Source of the DNA: Nymphaea colorata
Lineage: Eukaryota; Streptophyta; Magnoliopsida; Nymphaeales; Nymphaeaceae
Direction of reading: 5' to 3'
Assembly (NCBI RefSeq): GCF_008831285.2
Contig: NC_045148.1
Location: 20,081,002 to 20,145,001 of the forward strand
Length of the DNA: 64,000 bases
Positions 54,895 through 64,000 of this stretch are shown one piece after another. A program made the position numbers and the translations under genes. The notes below the pieces were generated by a model. That model was not told the DNA's origin. It made no database searches and saw nothing but the letters and a program-made list of their open reading frames with translations. Each line of letters opens with the position of its first letter. The stretch's first letter is position 1.

Positions 54895-56679
54895 ATGGGT
54901 TATGGGCCCACACTACGTTTCCGTTGCGCATTTCCCTTTGCATTCTGGTTCTTCACGCAACAGAGAATAAGGCAGAAACGTGGGAGAAGATGCACCGGGC
55001 GACCTTTTGTTTCTTCCCACCGTTAGGTAGGCGTCGGCCGGCCATTAGGTGACGGCCAGACCTCCCCGTCCTGGCGTGACTCGCCGGCGACCATCCACGC
55101 CGTTGGGTGGCCTGCCGGCGGCGTTTTCGTCGCTGCTCTTACCAGCCCCAAATCAAGAGAAAAGAGGGAAAGGGGACAACGGCAGGAGGCATTGGCTTCT
55201 GTTGAAGGGCGACTGAAGAAAGGGAGGCCACCGGCAGGTTCACCGTCGCCGGACGGTCCTGACGGAACCCGCCGGCATCCACCCATTGTTGCCCGTCGAC
55301 CTTCCGCTGCCGTTTTCTTTCAACCATCGACAAACAGAGAAAGGGTTCGCTCGATTCCGGCACCCACTTTCACATCTCCACCGCTGGGAGGTTCCTCGTC
55401 GCCGGGCGGCGCCGTGAGACTCTCTGGCGCCCACCCAAGGCTGCCGGAGGCCCGCCGGTGGTGATCTCGCCGTTCGGTATGAGGCAGGGCGAGCGGCGGT
55501 TTCGTTGCCTGCGAATCATCGAGCGGGAGTCGGTCGGGCGGAAGGCGGGTCGGACCCGGGTCGGGGTCCTGTCCCGACCTAGATCCATAACAATTTAATT
55601 AAAAAAAAAGAAAAAAATCGTCGTTGCCGCTCGACTTTCGCCCGCCCGCCTTAATTTTAATTTTCGGATCGGGTTGGGTCCGGTTGGACCCGATCCGTAT
55701 CCATTCGGTCTGATTTTATAAACAGAACCGATTCTGTCCGTTTCAGAACCGATTCGGTCTGTTTTAGAACCGATACAGTCCGTTTCGGGACCGGTTTGGA
55801 CATTTTGGGACTGATTCAGAACTTTTATGGACCGGTTCATTTGATTTTCAGACCGGTTCATTGAATTTCAGAACCGATTCGGGTCTTTTCAAACCGATTC
55901 AGAGTTGTTTGAGACTGGTTCTTTCCCTTTTCAGACCAGTTCATCTAGTTTTCCACCGGTTCGGTCCATTTAGGACTGATACGGGACCGGTTCTAAGTTA
56001 GAGGAAGCTGGTATATGTGTTTTTATGCCCATTTAAGGTGTTTAATGGATTGGTTCGATCATTTTAGATCGATACATGACCGATTCATTATGTTTTATAG
56101 AGCTTTAATGAATAATTTAGATAGCATTAAGTTGATTATGCAAAAATGATTCATGTGATTCGTGTATTTTATTTTTAAATGTGTTATTGTGACATATTAT
56201 GTTTTTGTATCATGTTTTGTTTAGGATTATGCTAAAGTTAAATTTTATTGCATGATCATAAAGTTGTACGATAACGCTAATGTAAAGTGCCTATGATTAG
56301 TTAAATCATGTCATACCTCACCTAAGTGACTACGCATGATTTAAAGGCACATTAGTGTTTCATGTTGTACTTATTCTCATTTGAAGTAGCATAATTACCC
56401 AAAGGTAGTGTGTTATGTTCAGGAGAATAAGTAGAGTAAAATAGGAAAATAGATCCTTACATAGTTCTGTCATTTTACACCCAAAGGTGTTATGCTTAAC
56501 TATAGTTTGGATTTACATTTCTTAGTTTTACTAGATAAAGTTAAGACGGAATACATGTGCGTATTAGATATATTACCAAAGTAGTATCCTAATGTCCCCT
56601 GGTATTTGTCTTGGAAATAGTAGACATAAAGAGCCTTTTATTTGGTTTACTGTTCCATATGGTTTGTCTCATATAATGC
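54895..56679 (+). other. Long untranslated leader of the copia in CRK F
   Basis: The first part (about 54980-55620) is GC- and CpG-rich, unlike the rest of the window. Next comes a degenerate array of ACCGGTTC/ACCGATTC words (55670-56010), then AT-rich DNA up to gag. Several open frames occur on both strands in the GC-rich part, but none resembles a known protein. Confidence 0.6.
55660..56010. repeat. Degenerate ACCGGTTC/ACCGATTC repeat array
   Basis: About fifteen or more spaced copies of an eight-base word, at intervals near 20-30 bases, each followed by a T-rich spacer (for example AGAACCGATTCGGTC and AGACCGGTTCATT). Diverged tandem origin is likely. Confidence 0.7.
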
Positions 56680-57495
56680 ATGTCAACTTATAGATGTCTT
56701 TTGTCGTCTGCAGTGCCTGGATCTATTTATTTTAATGGCTCAAACTCTATACCTTTACTTGATGATTCAAATTATGCTGAATGGAAAGAAAATGTTGTGT
56801 TTACATTGGGGTATATGGATCTGGACATGGCTTTGAGGCGACCTGAGCCACCACCTCTTACACCAGAAAGTACACATAATGAAATAGTGTATTTTGACAA
56901 GTGGGAGCGTTCTAACCGACTAAGCTTGTTGCTTTTGCAATCAAGGGTCGCTAAGAACATACGTGGTGCTATCCCACCTTGTAGATCGGTGAGAGAGTTC
57001 TTGGATGCAGTTGAAGCTCAGTCTGTCAGTTCTCATAAAGCCAGAGCCAGTACCCTAATGTCAAAGTTAATATCTATGAAATATCAAGGAGGGGGTAACA
57101 TTCGCCAGCATATGTTAGAAATGAGGAACATTGCTTCTCAATTGAATGACATGAAGTTGACTATTTCTGAATCTTTCTTGGTATTCTTTACTTTGACCTC
57201 TCTACCAGCTGAATATACTCCTTTTAAGATCAGTTACAACACACATAATACTGAATGGACATTCAATGAATTGATGTCTAAGTGTATTGAAGAGGAGGAA
57301 AGAATGAAAGCTGAGAAGTTGCAAAGTGCACATATGGTTTCTCACTCTAGGGCTGGTAAAGTTGGCATAAAGAAAAGTTCAATGAAAAGAAGTGCCAAGA
57401 AGAAGTCAACAGGACAAACTGCTTCTCAAACTGCACAGACTATCTTAGCCCCTATAAAGTGTTTCTTTTGCAAGAAAAAGGGGCATAAGAAGTAA
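56680..57495 (+). pseudogene. copia gag (UBN2 type)
   Basis: 271-codon open frame containing NYAEWKENVVFTLGYMDLD, a helical capsid-like middle and a zinc knuckle beginning CFFCKKKGHKK. It is cut by a TAA inside the knuckle (57493-57495), with another stop just after. Gag would package element RNA in virus-like particles in the cytoplasm. Confidence 0.85.
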
Positions 57496-57537
57496 GACTG
57501 CATCAAGTACAAGAATTAGTTAGAGAAGAAAGGTAAC

Positions 57538-59262
57538 ATGTCATTTATTTCACTTGAAAGTAATATGTTACATATTCCTATTAATAGCTGGTGGATTGAC
57601 TCTGGTGCTACTATGCATATTGCCAATAATTTACAGGACTTTCTGAGCAAAAGGGAACCAACAATACATGAGAGGAGCATTTTCTCAGGAAATAAAATGC
57701 GCTCACATGTGAAAGCTGTAGGAGAATGCCAGATTAGGCTTGATACTGGCTTTGTTTTGGATCTTCATGATGTTTTTTTTGTTCCATCATATAGTAGAAA
57801 CTTAATTTCTGTATCAAGACTGGACAAATTTGATTTCTGTTTAAAGTTTGAACATTCAAAAATGTTGATTTATAAAGATCTTGTTGAAATTGGTTCTGCT
57901 ATTTTGTGTGATGGTTTATATAAGTTGAATGTGAAGATCCAATCTCCTGAATCGTTGGTTTCTAGTCATAATATAATTGGCAATAAGCGTAGTACCATAA
58001 AGGATGATTCATACATGCTATGGCACCGCCGTTTGGGTCATATCTCTGAAAAGAGAATAAGGAGACTCTTAAATGAAGGAATCTTACGATCTCTTGATTT
58101 TACAGATAACGACATATGTGTTGATTGCATAAAGGCAAAGCAAACTAACATATATAAAGAAGGTGCCGAACAATGTACTGAAAGATTAGGGATTGTTCAC
58201 ACAGATGTTTGTGGACCTTTTCCTCCTTGTTACACAAGCGAAAAATATTTTGTCACCTTTATAGATGACTATTCTCGGTATTTGTATCTCTACTTAATAT
58301 TTGAAAAATCCGATGTGTGTCAAGTTTTCAAAGACTATAAGAAAGAAATAAAGAAACAAACCGGTGAGGTTATCAAGATAGTCAGATCAGATAGAGGTGG
58401 TGAATATTATGGTAGGTTCACTGAGATGGGACAAAGGGAGGGACCATTAGCGCGATTTCTAAAGGAAGAAGGTATTGTGCCTCAATACACTATGCCAAGC
58501 AGCGCCTACCAAAATGGTGTTGCTGAAAGAAGAAATCGTACGCTTAAAGAAATGGTTCGAGCTATGTTAAATTACTCTACTCCCCCTCTAACTTTGTGGG
58601 GTGAAGCTCTCAGGACAGCAGTGCATATACAGAATAGGGTTCCTACTAAGGTTGTTCCCACAACTCTTTACGAGTTATGGACAGGTAGGAAACCTTCTCT
58701 TTCTTATATGCACATATGGGGATGTCCTGCTGAAGCTAAATTGTATAACCCCTACATAAAAGCCTTTGATCCTAGAACAACCAGTGGTTTCTTTATTGGT
58801 TATCCAGAAAGATCGAAAGGCTATAGGTTTTATTGTCCATCTCATACACCACATATTGTGGAAACAGATAAGGCTAAGTTCCTGGAAGATGACTCATTTG
58901 GGTTAGATGCATTACAAAACCTTAATTTTGAGGAAATACAGGATACTGAAAGTAGACCTGATAAAGAGAATATAAATGTGTATGATTATGTTGTCTCCCA
59001 GGATGACATGAATGCAAATTATACAGGCAATGCATCAGATCCAGATGAATTAAGTGTAGATCATACTGATGAACATGAACAAGATGTGGACATACAAATT
59101 GAAAATGATCAATTACATGTTCGTAGATCTACAAGGGCCAGGAGATCTGCCATATCATCAGACTATGTAGTATACCTACAAGAGCCTAGTGATTTCATAG
59201 ATGTTGATGATGATCATTTCACATTCATTGAAGCCGTTGAAAGCAAACAATATAGGCACTGA
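57538..59262 (+). pseudogene. copia protease and integrase
   Basis: 574-codon open frame. Protease active site WWIDSGATMHIANN is near residue 18, the pre-integrase zinc region LWHRRLGHISEKRI near 160, the integrase core (HTDVCGPF, RSDRGGEYYG, YQNGVAERRNRTLKE) at about 220-345, then an acidic linker. A stop (TGA, 59260-59262) separates it from reverse transcriptase. Confidence 0.88.
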
Positions 59263-59271
59263 ATTAATGTC

Positions 59272-60781
59272 ATGAAAGAAGAGCTTGACTCTATGGCTAA
59301 AAACCAGACGTGGAGCCTTGTGTCGTTGCCTGAAGGAGTAAAACCCGTAGGATGTAAATGGGTCTATAAGACCAAGAGGGACTCTAAAGGCAACATAGAG
59401 AGATACAAGAAAAGATTGGTTGCTAAAGGATTCACACAAATGGAGGGCATTGACTATAATGAGACATATTCATCTGTCTCTGTTAAAGAGTCAATGAGGA
59501 TTGTCCTTGCACTTGTAGCTCATTTTGACTTAGAGCTACATCAGATAGATGTGAAAACGGCTTTCTTGAATGGTGATTTGGATGAAAAGGTATATATGGA
59601 TCAACCTCAAGGGTTTTCTGAGAGTGGTAAAGATCATTTGGTTTGCAAGCTTAATAAAGCGATTTATGGACTTAAACAGGCCTCACGTCAATGGTACATT
59701 AAGTTTTTCGAAGTCATTACGACTTTTGGGTTTACAGAAAACATCATTGATCGATGTGTGTATCTTAAGACATGTGGGAGTAAGTTCATAATTTTGACTT
59801 TATATGTGGACGACATTTTGCTTGCTTCAAATGATCTTCAATTGCTAACAGAAACCAAACATTTTCTCGCATCTCATTTTGAGATGAAGGACATGGGTGA
59901 GGCTTCATTTGTTCTTGGCATTGAGATTCGTCGAGACAGATCTAAATGTGTTTTGTCTCTCCCAATCAGCATACATCAATAAAGTTCTTAAAAGATATGT
60001 GATGAAGAATTGTTCTCCTATTTCGGCACCCATAGCTAAAAGGGATAAATTGAGCCTAAATGATTGTCCAAAGGACGAATTTGAAAAGGCACAAATGTTC
60101 AACATTCCATATGCATCTGCGGTTGGCAGCTTGCAGTATGCGCAGATTTGTACTAGGCCTGACATTTCCTTTGCTGTTGGCATGCTTGGTAGATTTCAAT
60201 CTAATCCAGGCATGACACATTGGAAGGCCATAAAGAGAGTCATGCGGTACTTGCAAGAGACAAAAGATTACATGTTGACATATCACAAGGTGGACCATTT
60301 AGAAGTGATTGACTATTCTGATGCCGATCTTGGAGGATGTACCGATAGTTGAAAGTCTACTACTGGTTTTGTTTTCCTTCTATCAGGAGGTGCCATCTCA
60401 TGGGGGAGCAAAAAGCAGACTGTGACTGCTGCTCACACCATGGAAGTAGAATTCATTGTATTATATGAGATTACATCACAGGCAATTTGGATAAAGAATT
60501 TCATTTCACAGCTCAAGATAGTGGATTCTATTGATAGACCACTTAAGGTTCACTGTGATAATGAAGTTGCAGTGTCTTTTTCCAACAACAACAAAAGTAC
60601 TACTTCTTGTAAGCATATGGAACTTAAGTATTTTGTTGTTAAGAAAAAGACAGAGAATCAACTAGTGTGTATTCAACACATTGGAACCACAAATATAGTT
60701 GCAGATCCTCTTACTAAAGCGATAGCATTTGGTATGTTCTTTGAACATGTTAAGAGGATGAGTTTGTGTAGTTCAATGTAA
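59272..60781 (+). pseudogene. copia reverse transcriptase and RNase H
   Basis: Reverse transcriptase runs in 59272-59982 with the LYVDDILLAS catalytic loop near 59800, shifts frame near 59960, and continues to 60352. A TGA lies in the RNase H motif YSDADLGGCTDS. RNase H resumes at about 60422-60781 and ends with VADPLTKAI before a true stop. Confidence 0.88.
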
Positions 60782-60975
60782 ACACACTATTATGCAAACA
60801 TTTATGAATGTGATCACATTGTTGATTCTCATTAAGTTTGTTGTCTATTTATTTTGTATTCTCATTTGTTTGTTGAGAAGTTTTGTAAGACAACAAGGTG
60901 AGACCTTGGAATGGATTTTAAGGCTAATCCATTCATTTTGTTTACCCTTGATATCGACTTGGACTAGTGGGAGAT

Positions 60976-61377
60976 TGTTGGGATTTCCCCATCTGGATAG
61001 TCCTGCGTCGATACGGGTCCATATCCGTTTCGGACCCTAAGTATAAATACTCATGTCTTGTGATGGTGTGAGACACATTCAGTTTTTACCGTCTGGGTAA
61101 TCGGTCCCCTTAGCCATACGTGAATTGCCTGTCCCCATCACTGGGCTGCTATAGCTGAGGAGAGAAACCCATTGCCGCCGCCGCCGCCGCTACCTCCGCA
61201 GGGGAACGACTCTATGGGGACTGTAGCCGTTCTTCCCACAGCTGTCGACATTCAGTCGGCGGTCGCCTCTACAGGTTCTACTTCCGCCCTATTTGAAACA
61301 AATGAATCATGAATGCTTCTTTCGAATTTCTGCATTTTCGTTTGTGCGCTATCTAGATTTCTAGCAAAGCTCCAACA
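60976..61377 (+). repeat. Right LTR (3' LTR) of the copia in CRK F
   Basis: 402 bp, co-linear with the left LTR without length change, preceded directly by the purine tract at 60966-60975. Confidence 0.93.
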
Positions 61378-61397
61378 GAGCCATCATATGGCTCGAG

Positions 61398-62322
61398 GCG
61401 CTTGTCCCTTTTGGGACCAGTTCAAGCCGAACCGGGTTTTGAACCCGATTCAGATCTGTTTCCCTGGATTCATGGGTATGAGGGTCCAAATCTGGGTCTA
61501 AACGAGTTGTTTCCATCATTTGATGTTGGATCTGATTTGGGGATGCCCATAAATCATATCTAAGCTAGCGTTTCTTCTCCAAAGCCACCACCAAAGCCAC
61601 CACCTTTATCATTATTAGAAGACAATCAATAGACCACCGCTTTAGCTTACGTAGGCAAGCGGTGGGACATTTTGTTCAGAAGATCCAAACCTTGTCCAAA
61701 CTCTCTAAGGTGAAAAATCATTTTGGCAGAATGAAAGATTTAAACTCGTCGAAGGCGACTCTTCTCCAACTAGGAGAGTCTGATGCAAGATGGAAGCATA
61801 ACCAAATCTTGTAATTGGATCTAGTTAGATTTTCAGTACTTGTAAATGGATCCAGATCCACAGTCCACCCTTTTCTCTATAAAAGGGGACATTGGGTCAT
61901 TGTGTAAGTCAGTCAAAGTTGAAAGAAATGAGGTGTTTTCTTAGTTTTTCTTCTGTCATTCTCGTTTGCTTGAGTTTTAGTTAGTTTACTCATACTTTTA
62001 GCTTAGTTTGGAATGCAGTTGGATTAAGATTAGTCAATCTTAATGCTTCTTGCGTTAGATTCGCAAAAAGTGGAGAACTATTTTATTTTTATGACCAAGA
62101 AACTTCACAAATTTTAATTTGGTAATCATATGTAGTCCAAAATAAAAGGGTAAAAATGCAAGTCCAAAATTGTTTTCTTACTGTTCGTCAACAATGAAGG
62201 TGAACTGCATAATTATCTGACTTTTTGTTTGGTCAGTATTGTGATCTGAAACGCAATTTTGTGAAGTGACTACCTTCTTAAATTATAAGAATCAACTAAT
62301 GCATTTCCTTTGCTTCTTTCAG
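61398..62322 (+). other. DNA replacing CRK F exons 2-5, no gene
   Basis: From 61398 to about 62056 the DNA is unrelated to any CRK intron. It includes a strong CTCTATAAAAGGGG core-promoter-like site (about 61874-61887) followed by a T-rich tract, reminiscent of a solo LTR, but limits were not established. From about 62060 to 62322 it matches intron 5 of B. Confidence 0.45.
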
Positions 62323-62421
62323 AGGATATATGGCTCCAGAGTATGCTATGGAAGGTGCGTTTTTTACAAAATCTGATGTCTACAGTTTTGGTATTTTGTT
62401 GTTGGAAATCTTGTTGAGCAT
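62323..62421 (+). pseudogene. CRK F exon 6 with a 52-bp deletion
   Basis: Starts [20 protein letters not shown] but jumps from TTGGAAATC to TTGTTGAGCAT, so 52 bases are lost and the frame changes. Splice sites remain. Confidence 0.85.
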
Positions 62422-63142
62422 GTAAGTCTCTCTTAATCTTCCCCAAAAAAGTTCACATAGAATTGCAGTTTTCACCACACAACTGCACACCTAGAACTGT
62501 TTTATCTTTCAAAAAGCAGTCTCCAGAGTTGCGGATGAGACGATGGCTATTGACTACTGATACCATAAGCACTCACAAGTTTTCCTGTTTCTCCATGTCC
62601 GCTACTGGCATTTGTATCTTCATCTGCTGCAGTATCTCGTGTAGCAATTGGATTTCATGGAGTTGTTAAGCTAAGTAGAACGCCTTCCTGGTGTTGTTGG
62701 CCACCTAGGAATTGAACATCCACATTATAGCTTCACCGCTTGACAGCTTTAAACATGTGAGCTAAACTTCAACTTGCACCTCAAAACCTGCAAATAGGAC
62801 AATTGGTGCTATGGCATTGGGCATTTAACTTTTTGAAAATTTCTCCAAAATCAACATAGCAATATTATTAAGCTCTCACATATAAGTAGCTACAATCTAC
62901 TTCCCTTCAACCACACATCAGCGCATGTGAAACCTAAGGTCCGAGTGATGAAACCTAAGGTCCGAGTGATGAGCTTGACTTCAATCATAGAAGTTATGAA
63001 TTTTAGAACTGGTAGTTTAGCCTAGGACTATTGTTTGAACTCCTAAGGATACAAAAATTGTTCTCAAGACCTTAAATGTGGGGTGCTACAAATTCTACAA
63101 CAAAAATATATACATATAACTTCAAATTATATTGGGTTGCAG

Positions 63143-63439
63143 GCATGGAGCTTGTGGCATGAAGGGAAAGGGACAGAGTTCATCGACCCAGTCCTTAAAG
63201 ATGGTTCTACTTCAACAAGTGATCAAATGCTAAGGTGTTTGCATATTGCCTTTCTTTGCATTCAAGAAGATCCTGCAACCAGGCCATCCATGTCAACGGT
63301 AGTTCTCATGCTTGGGAACAATTCTTTGGACCTTCCCTTGCCCAAACAACCAGCACTCATTGCGGAAAAAATTGCAGGATCAAGCCTACCTCGTTCTTCT
63401 GTTCTTTGGACTATTGCTTCTAAAAGCACGACAGAGTGA
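63143..63439 (+). pseudogene. CRK F exon 7
   Basis: 297 bp, open to its stop, almost identical to B and A exon 7, but orphaned from an intact gene. Confidence 0.85.
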
Positions 63440-64000
63440 ATGCAACGAAAGTCGCAACCAGAATGTATGTAAACATGGAAAACCTTCTGCCAGCGTACGC
63501 AAATCATGCATTGGAAAAGTAAACATATGCTTAATGGATTTTATCTGATTTGTAAAACTTTTTACTTCAGATTTTTCAGGTCTCCAACTGGGAGAGAAAC
63601 AGATCTCCCTTGTTGAACCAACCTTGTTGTGCTCAAGCTCAGCTCTTATAGTAATTAGTCAACCTTGTTGTGCTCAAGCTCAGCTCTTATAGTAATTAGC
63701 CAAGAAAAGCTCAAGCCAGTGACAATCTTAACTAGTACAGATGGAATACGAAAGGGCTCATTTTCAAGAAACATGCATCTCTAAGATTAATTCCAGAGGC
63801 TGAAAGTTTATAAATCAAAAGCCAAACTTTTGTGGCTGCCTGGATGATATTTCAGAACCTGGCTTTGGAGGCGAATCCTAGTTTTGTCTCCAAAACCATG
63901 TTTTGTGAGTGTTTGGATGGCAAACAAACACTGTTTGGTGATTCACCAAACGTTCCAGGTTTTCCAACCACAATCGAGTTTTGGTGTCGGGGAAAGTTGA
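63440..64000 (+). other. CRK F 3' flank, no gene
   Basis: Shares the B 3' flank. A segment of about 45 bp (AACCTTGTTGTGCTCAAGC...) is duplicated in tandem at 63617-63705. The end (63830-64000) matches the left end of the candidate transposon at 23697. Confidence 0.5.

Larger units (their letters stand above)
54493..61377 (+). mobile_element. Ty1/copia LTR retrotransposon in CRK F, plus strand
   Basis: It is 6885 bp with two 402-bp LTRs (54493-54894, 60976-61377), TGTTGGG...CCAACA ends, and a perfect GAGCC target duplication (54488-54492, 61378-61382). A purine tract (AGTGGGAGAT) precedes the right LTR, so transcription ran left to right. Gag starts only at about 56680, leaving an unusually long leader of nearly 1.8 kb. 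Pol is in several broken frames, in the order protease, integrase, reverse transcriptase, RNase H. By eye the LTRs differ at about a dozen sites, so its age lies between the other two complete copies. Confidence 0.95.
53479..63439 (+). pseudogene. CRK pseudogene F (exon 1 split by a copia, exons 2-5 missing)
   Basis: Exon 1 opens at ATG 53479 (signal peptide CCFIFLIVLFLPLGF) and stays open to the copia at 54493. However, DUF26-2 is read in a wrong frame between an 8-base deletion near 53945-53990 and a 1-base deletion near 54100. After the element, only 15 further exon bases continue (61383-61397) before unrelated DNA. Exons 2-5 are absent. Part of intron 5 returns at about 62060, then exon 6 (62323-62421, 52 bp shorter than B) and exon 7 (63143-63439, intact). 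No receptor can be produced. Confidence 0.9.

Noticed and set aside
55023-55588. Overlapping open frames on both strands in the GC-rich leader of the copia at F
   Set aside because: High GC makes stops rare; no recognisable protein and no consistent frame.

Overview
The window looks like nuclear DNA of a flowering plant. Its genes are split by GT-AG introns, it carries several Ty1/copia LTR retrotransposons, and the dominant family is the plant-specific cysteine-rich receptor-like kinase family (CRK, DUF26/Gnk2 ectodomain). The species cannot be named from the sequence.

The core is a tandem array of six CRK loci, all on the + strand (called A-F here). A (3161-13079), C (27494-38010), D (44174-44605), E (46268-51587) and F (53479-63439) are broken. 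Only B (17582-23268) is open from signal peptide to stop, as seven exons encoding 874 residues. B has four DUF26 modules ahead of its transmembrane segment and kinase; two is usual for this family. The broken copies C and E show the same four modules, so the layout seems ancestral to the cluster.

Three full-length copia elements sit inside exon 1 of three different paralogues. They lie at 3961-9304 in A (minus), 28573-33514 in C (minus) and 54493-61377 in F (plus). Each has two LTRs and a perfect 5-bp target duplication (CAAGG, CGCTA, GAGCC). The three sites fall within about 250 bp of each other in paralogue coordinates. A fourth copia is truncated (10049-11582), and a fifth is only a pol remnant (about 26025-26620).

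Layout: 1-970, low-complexity DNA and a fragment of an unrelated gene; 970-3160, duplicated CRK upstream DNA; 3161-13079, pseudogene A; 13080-17581, duplicated flanks with a tRNA-Lys-like relic; 17582-23268, intact CRK B; 23269-27490, a transposon candidate and a copia relic; 27494-38010, pseudogene C; 38011-44170, an exon-7 fragment and about 3 kb of unrecognised noncoding DNA; 44174-51587, pseudogenes D and E; 51588-53478, intergenic; 53479-63439, pseudogene F; 63440-64000, 3' flank.

If expressed, B would be a plasma-membrane receptor kinase with a secreted ectodomain and an RD-type serine/threonine kinase. Its ligand is unknown. The other loci record how the array decays: insertion, small deletions, nonsense changes, loss of exons 2-5, and microhomology-linked fusions.
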